In this document: one piece after another, positions 15,296 through 22,108 of the stretch
Layout of the letters: every line of letters starts with the position of its first letter
How positions within the stretch are numbered: position 1 is the stretch's first letter
DNA from: DAOSVX01 sp964493665
GTDB taxonomy: Bacteria > Bacillota_I > Bacilli_A > RF39 > UBA660
Reading direction: 5' to 3'
Length of the DNA: 25,561 nucleotides
Assembly: GCA_964493665.1 (NCBI GenBank)
Contig: CAZBOZ010000011.1
Span: 1 to 25,561, forward strand
Notes under the pieces: model-generated
What the model saw: only the letters and a program-made list of their open reading frames with translations
Told to the model about the DNA's origin: nothing
Databases searched by the model: none
Made by a program: the position numbers and the translations under genes

Positions 15296-15699
15296 AAAAA
15301 CTTTTCTAATTTTGTTTGAACATCTTCAATTTTGTTTTCGACACCCTTTATAACACTATTATAATCTGCTGTCCATCTAGAAATTTCACTTTTCGTTAAG
15401 TCTTCATCTTCGCTTAATAATTTTTTGGTTGCTTCTAAATTACTTAGCTCTTGTTGCAATTTTGCTATGCTATCTTTATATGTATCATATACAACATCTG
15501 CGGATGTCTCAGCTCCCATAGAGACTATTTCTCTAGTAACATCATCTATTGTTGCTGAAGCTTTGTTGAGTGCAACATTATGTTTATATTCTGAGGGCTT
15601 ATAATGGGTATCTTTATCTCCGTCTTTAACACCACAACCCGCCACCAATAGAATGGCAATAAGAATAATAAATAATTTGTTTTGAAATATTTTTTTCAT
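15289..15699 (-). CDS. Lipoprotein with C-terminal coiled coil, 136 aa
   Basis: The N-terminus is a lipoprotein signal: MKKIFQNK, a hydrophobic core, then the lipobox LVAGC with the lipidated Cys at residue 22. After a short polar linker the mature part is largely helical. Residues about 70-136 carry heptad-like Leu/Ile spacing (IAKLQQELSNLEATKKLL, then VENKIEDVQTKLEKFL), so a coiled coil on the outer membrane face is likely. The start at 15699 has GAAAGG upstream. It lies downstream of the LCP gene but has its own good promoter. The role is unknown; a scaffold or sensor at the membrane surface would fit. Confidence 0.87.
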   Translation of the reverse strand: MKKIFQNKLFIILIAILLVAGCGVKDGDKDTHYKPSEYKHNVALNKASATIDDVTREIVSMGAETSADVVYDTYKDSIAKLQQELSNLEATKKLLSEDEDLTKSEISRWTADYNSVIKGVENKIEDVQTKLEKFLK

Positions 15700-15701
15700 A
15701 A

Positions 15702-15745
15702 TTTTGGCCTTTCGTTAAAAATTATTATATATTGTAAAGCCAAAA
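15702..15745 (-). promoter_or_regulatory. Inverted repeat able to mask the lipoprotein ribosome binding site
   Basis: TTTTGGC (15702-15708) and GCCAAAA (15739-15745) are perfect arms, extended by three more pairs across one bulged C. In a transcript reading through from the LCP gene, the downstream arm would pair over GAAAGG (15708-15713). A transcript starting at the local promoter, near 15717, would lack the other arm and stay open. Confidence 0.35.
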
Positions 15746-15752
15746 GTTGCAA
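15724..15752 (-). promoter_or_regulatory. Promoter of the lipoprotein gene
   Basis: On the minus strand TTGCAA (15747-15752) and a perfect TATAAT (15724-15729) are separated by 17 bases. Transcription would start near 15717, 18 bases before the ATG. Confidence 0.65.
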
Positions 15753-15762
15753 ATAAATTATA

Positions 15763-17601
15763 TTATTTTTTTATAATGCCTATTGTAATATTCGTTATAC
15801 CCTCTAAGAGGGTAGTTGATTTAATACTTTGAGATACTACTATGTCGTTTGCTAATGTATCATCATATAGGGAGTTTCCTACTTCAATAGAAGTATAAGT
15901 GATTGTAATATTGTTTTCTAATCCCCAATTATCTACATATTCTTTAGTTTTACCAATTAAGCTTGGCATAGTTTTTAAGATAGTTTGATTTGATACATAG
16001 GTTTTACCAATAACTTGTTTTTCATATGTATCTTTTATAGAAAAATCGAAGGTTTTAACCATATCTGGTTCAGCTAATTCTAAATTATATTTCATGGCTT
16101 TAATAATCGCATTTAAGCTTGTTGTATAATATTGGAATGTATATCTATTATTAATAGTTAAATCATATCCGGTTAAATAAGTTTTTTCGATATTAATAAA
16201 ATCAGTTTCATTATTTAATGATTTAGCTACTATTTCTTTTGCTACTTCATAAAATGATAATAATTTATCAGTACTCATATTAGTATCAATAGTTTGACTT
16301 ATAGCATCTAAGATATCATAAAATTTATTTACAGAATCAATATTTTTTATGCTATTAGCAATACCACTAACAACTAATTGTTGGTTTTGGCCTCTTTTAA
16401 AGTCATTTCTATATACACATCCTTGATTATATTTAGAAGCACATTGACTAGGCCAGCAGTGTCTATTTCTTGACAGCGCTAAAGCTTGTTCACCGTCTAA
16501 ATGCTGTAATCCTTCTTCTACATATATAGTGCTTTTACCCCAATCTCTATTGCTATCTTGTTCACAAAAACTATATGGAACATTAACGTCAATACCACCT
16601 AGAGCATCTACTAAAGAAACAACTCCTTTGAAATTGATTTTTACGTAATAATCAATATTAATATCAATTAAGTTTTCTACAGTATCAATAACACAATTTG
16701 ATCCATAATAAGCTGAAGTATTTATTTTGTTTTTAACATTATTTCGACATGCTATAGGTACATAGGTGTCTCTTGGAATACTAAACATTGTAGCATTTAA
16801 AGTATTAGGATTAAAAGTAATAACCATTAAAGTATCGCCATTAAATGATTGATTAGCATTTAATTTAGTACTAGTACTATCTACTCCAATAAGTAATATA
16901 CTAAATGGCTCAGTTAATGTTTTATTAGAAGAAGATGCATCAACTTTTTCTCTTTCTTCAGAGTAAGTATACATTGCTTTAGTATTATCTTTTAAATCAG
17001 TTAATTCTTCATCTTCACCAAACATTATAAGATAATTACTTGATATTAAAACACCATCTATATTACTATCTAATAAATCAGTTAACATAGTTATATAATC
17101 ATCATAATATTTAATATCAACTTCATTAAGATCATTTTTTTCTAATAGCTTTTCACCAAGTATGTAGCCTTCAATATCATTTTTATCACTAATCATCCCA
17201 ACTATAGAAGAATTATTGTTTTTAATACTAGAATTTTTTAGAGTTATTAAACTAGTATTATAAGTAATAGTTTCTTTATTAATATTATCAATTTTATTAT
17301 AAGTTTTATCTATATAGAAAGCTCCAATACTAAATATTGGTACAAATAACATCATAATAATAGAAGTTATAGCAAAAGTTTTGTTTTTTTTAGCAACTAA
17401 ACTAATAAAGCCGCCAACAAAGTACATTGCTAAAAATAAAAATAAGCAAACTAAAACAAATATTCTCATATAGGTTTCAATCCCAGTTAAAGATAAAATG
17501 CTTTTAGTAAAAAAAACTAAACTAGTAGTATAAGAAGCTAGTACTAACAGAAAAGTTATTATGTTTTTATTAAGTTTTCTTTTTTTCTTTTTTTCAGTCA
17601 T
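15763..17601 (-). CDS. LytR-CpsA-Psr (LCP) family ligase with PASTA-like tail, 612 aa
   Basis: LCP enzymes move lipid-linked glycopolymers from undecaprenyl pyrophosphate to peptidoglycan on the outer face of the membrane. Three hydrophobic helices lie at about 13-36, 44-68 and 74-97. A mixed external domain follows (about 130-215). The LCP core runs from about 228 to 410, with LLIGVDS, GDTLMVITFNP, FSIPRDTYVPI with the conserved Arg, DALGGIDVNVP and LDGEQALALSRNRH. The last 65 residues (MPSLIGKTKEYVDNWG onward) look like one PASTA domain, which would bind peptidoglycan or muropeptide. Six Cys occur in the external LCP part, including an insert RHCWPSQCASKYNQGC. TAAGGAG precedes the ATG at 17601. 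Confidence 0.93.
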   Translation of the reverse strand: MTEKKKKRKLNKNIITFLLVLASYTTSLVFFTKSILSLTGIETYMRIFVLVCLFLFLAMYFVGGFISLVAKKNKTFAITSIIMMLFVPIFSIGAFYIDKTYNKIDNINKETITYNTSLITLKNSSIKNNNSSIVGMISDKNDIEGYILGEKLLEKNDLNEVDIKYYDDYITMLTDLLDSNIDGVLISSNYLIMFGEDEELTDLKDNTKAMYTYSEEREKVDASSSNKTLTEPFSILLIGVDSTSTKLNANQSFNGDTLMVITFNPNTLNATMFSIPRDTYVPIACRNNVKNKINTSAYYGSNCVIDTVENLIDINIDYYVKINFKGVVSLVDALGGIDVNVPYSFCEQDSNRDWGKSTIYVEEGLQHLDGEQALALSRNRHCWPSQCASKYNQGCVYRNDFKRGQNQQLVVSGIANSIKNIDSVNKFYDILDAISQTIDTNMSTDKLLSFYEVAKEIVAKSLNNETDFINIEKTYLTGYDLTINNRYTFQYYTTSLNAIIKAMKYNLELAEPDMVKTFDFSIKDTYEKQVIGKTYVSNQTILKTMPSLIGKTKEYVDNWGLENNITITYTSIEVGNSLYDDTLANDIVVSQSIKSTTLLEGITNITIGIIKK

Positions 17602-17628
17602 TTTATTAAGCTCCTTATCATCTTTATA

Positions 17629-17657
17629 ATTATAATATAAAACCTTATTTTAAACAA
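17629..17657 (-). promoter_or_regulatory. Promoter of the LCP gene
   Basis: On the minus strand TTGTTT (17652-17657) and TATAAT (17629-17634) are separated by 17 bases. The ATG at 17601 is about 20 bases after the predicted start point. Confidence 0.6.
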
Positions 17658-17730
17658 TCTATTATGATAATTATTAATGACAAAAATGTGTTAACTATAT
17701 ACCTCAAAAGCTATATTTTTTTATTTACTA

Positions 17731-17739
17731 TGATATAAT
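17731..17739 (+). promoter_or_regulatory. Extended -10 promoter of the glucosaminidase-cohesin-TagO unit
   Basis: The sequence is TGA-TATAAT with TATAAT at 17734-17739, 33 bases before the ATG at 17773 and without a clear -35. It is divergent from the LCP promoter about 75 bases away. Confidence 0.6.
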
Positions 17740-17772
17740 AATGATGATAATTGGTAAGGAGGCTGTTTTTTG

Positions 17773-19530
17773 ATGAAAAGATTTACAGGATATAGTATTA
17801 TTTTAAGTCTTCTTTTTAGTATGTTTGTTGGTATTTTAAATGTTAGTGCATCTGTTACTGCTAAAGTAATGGCAGCTAATTTAAATTTTAGGAGTGGACC
17901 ATCTACTGAGACAACTGTTTTGGCAACTTTAACTTATGGAACGGTAATCGATGTTATGGAAACAGTTCCAGAAGTAGGAGTCGGGTGTTCTTCAGGTTGG
18001 TTAAAATCAAAATACAATGATACTATTGGTTATGTTTGTTCTAAATATATTAGTTACTATAATGTAACTGAGTTAGCTACAGAAAGAGATCCTGAAAATG
18101 AATACGAAACAGCATGGCAAACTTTAGGATTTCCATCTGGTTATTGGGAAGGCTTAACAGCTTTAAAAATAGCTCATCCTAACTATGACTTTGTTCCAAT
18201 TAATACTAATTTAGATTGGTCGGCAGCGGTAATGGCTGAAAGTATTTTAGGAACTAGTTTAGTTCAAGTAACAGATTTAAATAGTGATAAAGTAGCTTAT
18301 ATATCTACTGCTGGGGGATCATATGACTATGTTAATGAAAAATATATAGTACAAGAAGGATCTACTTGGTATGCAGCATCAAGTGATGTAGTAGCTTATT
18401 ATATGGATCCAAGAAACTTTTTAACTGAAACCAGAGTATTTATGTTTGAAGACTTATTATATACAGGAGATTATATAACAATAGATGCAATAGACAAAAT
18501 ATTCACGGGTTTTCCAAATCTAGCTCCTTATGCAGCTGACTTTTTACAAGCAGGAATTGATTCTGGTATAAATCCTGTTTATTTAGCAACTTTAGCTAGA
18601 CAAGAAATTGGCAGTGGAACAGCAGCTATTTCGGGCGCTGAATTTACTTATCCAGTAGAAAATACTATGTATGTAGAAGAAAGAGGCAATACTTATTCAG
18701 GATATTATAATTTCTTTAATATTGGAGCTGGTACTGATGTTAAACCAGTTTATAATGCTTTAATATATGCTAAAAATAGAAATTGGAATACTCCTTTAGC
18801 AGCTTTAACAGCTGGAGCTAATATAATAGGAGAATATTATATAAAAAGTGGTCAAAACACTTCATATTTTAAGAAATTTAATGTAATTAGTTCTAATCCT
18901 TATACTCATCAATATATGACTAATATTCAAGCTCCATATAGTGAAGCATCTACTAGTTATTCTTCCTATGAAAGTGTTGGGCTTTTAGCAAGTGAAGCAA
19001 CTACGGCATTCAAATTTATTATTCCAATTTATAATAATATGCCAGCTAGTACATCACTTCCTATTGAAGTTACTTTTGTTCAAAATTATGGTTATACTAC
19101 TATAGATGATTTGCTAGCTGATACAACTATTAAAAATAGTGGTGCTTTACTATCTGGTTTTACTTTAGGTGAAGATGTTAGCAGTTTAGTAAGCAAAGTA
19201 ACGGCTGCTAGTAATACAGCGACAGTAACTATTACTGATATAAATGGTAATGCTAAAACAACTGGTAAACTAGTTACAGGAGATAGAGTAGATATTTCCT
19301 ATGATGGTGAAAGTCAACAATATGTAGTTATCTTATATGGGGATAGTTCTGGAGATGGAGCAGTAACCATTATGGATTTACTCCAAATTCAAAAACATAT
19401 AATTGGAGCTACAAAAATAGTTGATCCATATTTAAATGCTGCTGATAATAATCAAGATGATTTAATTAACATAGTTGATTTATTAAGAGAACAAAAACAT
19501 ATATTAGGTCAAATAAAAATAAGTGGATAA
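17773..19530 (+). CDS. Secreted SH3-glucosaminidase with C-terminal dockerin, 585 aa
   Basis: This is a wall hydrolase expected to cut the GlcNAc-MurNAc bond of peptidoglycan. A signal peptide (1 to about 27, ending VSA) is followed by a bacterial SH3 domain (about 28-98; LNFRSGPS) carrying Cys72 and Cys89. The catalytic domain (about 115-400) resembles LytG/GH73-type N-acetylglucosaminidases. It begins FPSGYWEGLTALKIAHPNYDF, and E278 in ARQEIG is the likely catalytic acid. A beta-rich spacer (about 455-520) leads to a dockerin with two calcium loops, D524-D535 (DSSGDGAVTIMD) and D558-D569 (DNNQDDLINIVD). Each loop is followed by a helix ending QKH. AAGGAGG 10 bases upstream fixes the start. 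The next gene encodes a cohesin-like partner. Confidence 0.93.
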   Translation: MKRFTGYSIILSLLFSMFVGILNVSASVTAKVMAANLNFRSGPSTETTVLATLTYGTVIDVMETVPEVGVGCSSGWLKSKYNDTIGYVCSKYISYYNVTELATERDPENEYETAWQTLGFPSGYWEGLTALKIAHPNYDFVPINTNLDWSAAVMAESILGTSLVQVTDLNSDKVAYISTAGGSYDYVNEKYIVQEGSTWYAASSDVVAYYMDPRNFLTETRVFMFEDLLYTGDYITIDAIDKIFTGFPNLAPYAADFLQAGIDSGINPVYLATLARQEIGSGTAAISGAEFTYPVENTMYVEERGNTYSGYYNFFNIGAGTDVKPVYNALIYAKNRNWNTPLAALTAGANIIGEYYIKSGQNTSYFKKFNVISSNPYTHQYMTNIQAPYSEASTSYSSYESVGLLASEATTAFKFIIPIYNNMPASTSLPIEVTFVQNYGYTTIDDLLADTTIKNSGALLSGFTLGEDVSSLVSKVTAASNTATVTITDINGNAKTTGKLVTGDRVDISYDGESQQYVVILYGDSSGDGAVTIMDLLQIQKHIIGATKIVDPYLNAADNNQDDLINIVDLLREQKHILGQIKISG

Positions 19531-19540
19531 GAGGGAAGAT

Positions 19541-20896
19541 ATGAAAAAAATTTATAAAATATTTAGTTTAGGATTAATAGCACTTCTTAGTAGTTTGTTT
19601 CTAGTAACAAATGCTAATGCAGCAACAGCAACAATTAGTGTATTATCATCAAGTAGTCAAGTGGTAGTTGGTAAAACAGTAAAAATAACTGTTAAAATAT
19701 CTTCTACAGTACCTTTAGGATCTTGGGATTATACTTTAAATTATAATTCGTCATTAGCAAGTCTAGTATCAAGTGATGTTCCGCTTAGATATGCTGCTTA
19801 TGGTGATGGCGTATTAAAAACTAAAAGTTATACCTATACTTTTAAGGCTTTAAAAAGTGGTAGTGCTAAATTTTATGTTAGTAATACCGCTGTAATTGAC
19901 TGGGATTTTGGAACAATGTCAGTTACTAATGGCTCTAGAACAGTAAAATTTATTACTCAAGCTGAGTTGGAAGCTTCTTATAGCAAAAACAATAATCTAT
20001 CTTCTTTAAGTGTAGAAGGATATGATTTAGTGCCGGCTTTTAGTGCTGATGTAACCACTTATAATGTTGATGTTCCTTCGGATGTAACTAGTATTAATAT
20101 TAGTGCTAAAGTAGCTGATAAGACTGCTAAATTAACTGGTACTGGGGAATTAGATGTTAGCGAAGGATTAAATACTTTTGAAATAAAAGTAACAGCTCAA
20201 AATGGTGATTTAAAAACTTATACTATAAATGTTAATGTAGAAGATCAAAATCCTATAAATGTTACTTATAATGATGTAGTATACACAGTGGTAAAAAGAG
20301 CTGACTTATTAACAATGCCTCAAACATTTATCGAAAAAACTATAACTATTGGCGAAATAGAAGTTCCCGGATTTTATAGTGAAACTTTAGATTATGATTT
20401 AGTTGGTTTAAAAAATCCAGAAGGGGAAATAAGTTTATTTATTTACGATGCTGAAAATGATACATATACTCCATATATAGAATTATCAGTAAGTAATGTG
20501 GTTTTCATGCCACTAAGCTATGATAAAGAAATAGAAGGTTATGAAAAAACTACTATTTTAATAAATGGTACAGAAGTAGAAGTATATAAATTAAATGATA
20601 CTTCAGATTTTGGTATAGTATATGGCCAAAACATTGAAACCGGTACTATAGGACTTTACTTATATGATGCTGAAGAGAACACTTTACAAAGATATTATGA
20701 TACTGAAATTAATTTATTAAAAGAAGATGTTAAAGATTATACTTTAATAATGTTTATTTTTGGCGGAGGACTTGCATTATCTTTCATATATATTATAATA
20801 AGCTTAGTGTCTAAACATAAACCTAAACAAATAAAAGAAGAAAAAATTAAAAAAACAAAAATGGTAGAAGACAAAAAAGATACCGAAAAAGAATAA
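19541..20896 (+). CDS. Membrane-anchored protein with cohesin-like and cadherin-like domains, 451 aa
   Basis: The likely job is to hold a dockerin-bearing partner at the cell surface. A signal peptide ends NANA at residue 27. Residues 28-138 match a cohesin fold: the ATISVLSSSSQVVVGKTVKITVKI start, a GSWDYTLNYNSSLASLV strand pair, and KSYTYTFKALKSGSAKFYVSN near the end. Residues about 150-238 are a cadherin-like beta-sandwich domain (NNLSSLSVEGYDLVPAF, then TYNVDVPSDVTSINISAK). A further beta domain (about 245-395) ends TGTIGLYLYDAEENTLQRYYD; I cannot name it. A hydrophobic helix (about 400-421) and a Lys-rich tail anchor it with the C-terminus inside. It starts 10 bases after the dockerin gene, with GAGGGA, so the two are co-transcribed. 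Confidence 0.88.
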   Translation: MKKIYKIFSLGLIALLSSLFLVTNANAATATISVLSSSSQVVVGKTVKITVKISSTVPLGSWDYTLNYNSSLASLVSSDVPLRYAAYGDGVLKTKSYTYTFKALKSGSAKFYVSNTAVIDWDFGTMSVTNGSRTVKFITQAELEASYSKNNNLSSLSVEGYDLVPAFSADVTTYNVDVPSDVTSINISAKVADKTAKLTGTGELDVSEGLNTFEIKVTAQNGDLKTYTINVNVEDQNPINVTYNDVVYTVVKRADLLTMPQTFIEKTITIGEIEVPGFYSETLDYDLVGLKNPEGEISLFIYDAENDTYTPYIELSVSNVVFMPLSYDKEIEGYEKTTILINGTEVEVYKLNDTSDFGIVYGQNIETGTIGLYLYDAEENTLQRYYDTEINLLKEDVKDYTLIMFIFGGGLALSFIYIIISLVSKHKPKQIKEEKIKKTKMVEDKKDTEKE

Positions 20897-20926
20897 AAAT
20901 ATTATAATATTTCCTGAGGAGTAACT

Positions 20927-22036
20927 ATGAGATTAGAAATTAGCTTTTTAAATATATTATTAATAGTAGGAACAACTTTTTTAATTAGTTACTTACTTAT
21001 GTATATTAATATGCCTTTATCAAAACATCTAGGAGCCATAGATGTTCCCAATGAAAAGAGAAGAATTCATAAATTACCAACTCCAAGAATGGGAGCTTTA
21101 AGTATATTTTTAAGCTTCTTAATTGGTTACATGATATTTGGTCAGCCTAGTATTCAAATGAATTCTATTTTAATAAGTAGTTTTATATTAGTTATTATTG
21201 GAATGTTTGATGATATTAAACCAATTCCTAATAGATATAAATTAATTGCTCAAATAGTAGCTGCTTTAATAACAGTTTTTTATGGTGGCTTTTTACTAAA
21301 AGAAATAGATGCTTTTGGTTTAAATATTCATTTTGGTTTAATGGCTTATCCAATAACACTATTCTTTATAGTGGGAGCTATTAACTGTATTAATTTTATT
21401 GATGGTATGGATGGTTTATCTGGAGGATTAACTTCAATATACTTTTTAACAGTTGGAATTATTGCTACAGCCTTTGGTAGATTTAGTGGCTTAGATGTTT
21501 TACTTTGCTTTGTTACTTTAGGAGCAACTTTAGGATACTTAAAGCATAACTTCCATCCCGCTAAAATATTCATGGGTGATGGTGGATCAATGTTTTTGGG
21601 TTACATAATAGCTATAGTAGCTTTAATTGGCTATAAAAATGTTACATTTGGTTCCATGTTAGTTCCTTTAACATTACTAGCCATTCCAATATTAGACACT
21701 TTGCTAGCTATAATTAGAAGACTTTTAAAAAAGAAAAGTCCAATGACGCCCGATAAAGGCCATCTTCATTTTCAAATATATAAATATAATGGGTCTGAAA
21801 CAAAAACAGTCTTAATTATTTATGCAATAGATTTATTTTTTGCAGCTATTACTATATTTTATGTTTTAAATAATACAAGATTAGCTATTATAATTTATGC
21901 GGCATTATTTATTTTACTTATTTTATTAATAGTTAAAACTAATATTTTACTTAGTCCTAGAATGAAAAGAAGAATTATGAAAAGATTCTTTCCTAAATAT
22001 TATAAAAAGAAAAAATTAGCTTCTAAAGTTAAATAA
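20927..22036 (+). CDS. tagO: Undecaprenyl-phosphate N-acetylglucosaminyl 1-phosphate transferase (TagO/WecA), 369 aa
   Basis: This multi-pass membrane enzyme of the MraY/WecA family puts GlcNAc-1-phosphate (or a similar sugar phosphate) from UDP-sugar on undecaprenyl phosphate, the first step of wall teichoic acid or surface glycan synthesis. About ten hydrophobic helices are visible. Conserved cytoplasmic loops include the GMFDDIKPIPNRYK Asp pair, NCINFIDGMDGLSGG, HPAKIFMGDGGSMFLGY, and the late PDKGHLHFQ His motif typical of the WecA/TagO branch rather than MraY. The tail is strongly basic. GAGGAG sits 7 bases upstream of the ATG. It follows the cohesin gene by 30 bases, so initiation of glycan synthesis and wall hydrolysis are probably co-expressed. 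Confidence 0.94.
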   Translation: MRLEISFLNILLIVGTTFLISYLLMYINMPLSKHLGAIDVPNEKRRIHKLPTPRMGALSIFLSFLIGYMIFGQPSIQMNSILISSFILVIIGMFDDIKPIPNRYKLIAQIVAALITVFYGGFLLKEIDAFGLNIHFGLMAYPITLFFIVGAINCINFIDGMDGLSGGLTSIYFLTVGIIATAFGRFSGLDVLLCFVTLGATLGYLKHNFHPAKIFMGDGGSMFLGYIIAIVALIGYKNVTFGSMLVPLTLLAIPILDTLLAIIRRLLKKKSPMTPDKGHLHFQIYKYNGSETKTVLIIYAIDLFFAAITIFYVLNNTRLAIIIYAALFILLILLIVKTNILLSPRMKRRIMKRFFPKYYKKKKLASKVK

Positions 22037-22052
22037 CTTAGAAGCTTTTTAT
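22018..22052 (+). terminator. Intrinsic terminator after tagO
   Basis: AGCTTCTAAAGTT (22018-22030) and AACTTAGAAGCT (22035-22046) form a 12-bp stem with one bulged A and a 4-base loop, followed by a T run. The left arm encodes the last residues of TagO. The nifJ promoter begins 5 bases further on. Confidence 0.8.
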
Positions 22053-22056
22053 TGCT

Positions 22057-22085
22057 TTGACAATACCTCTTATTAAATATATAAT
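22057..22085 (+). promoter_or_regulatory. Consensus sigma-A promoter of the PFOR gene
   Basis: TTGACA (22057-22062) and TATAAT (22080-22085) are both perfect and separated by exactly 17 bases, the best promoter in the window. It predicts strong, largely constitutive expression of the oxidoreductase. Confidence 0.85.
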
Positions 22086-22108
22086 TAATAAGAAAGTAGA
22101 TGATGATA

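Noticed and set aside
20897..20912. Perfect 16-base palindrome AAATATTATAATATTT containing TATAAT between the cohesin gene and tagO, as a promoter or operator
   Set aside because: It has no -35 partner, and transcription from it would start on top of the tagO ribosome binding site. The sequence is pure A/T in an AT-rich genome, so chance is likely.
21346..21573. Minus-strand open frame inside tagO
   Set aside because: It is antisense to conserved TagO motifs and has no ribosome binding site.
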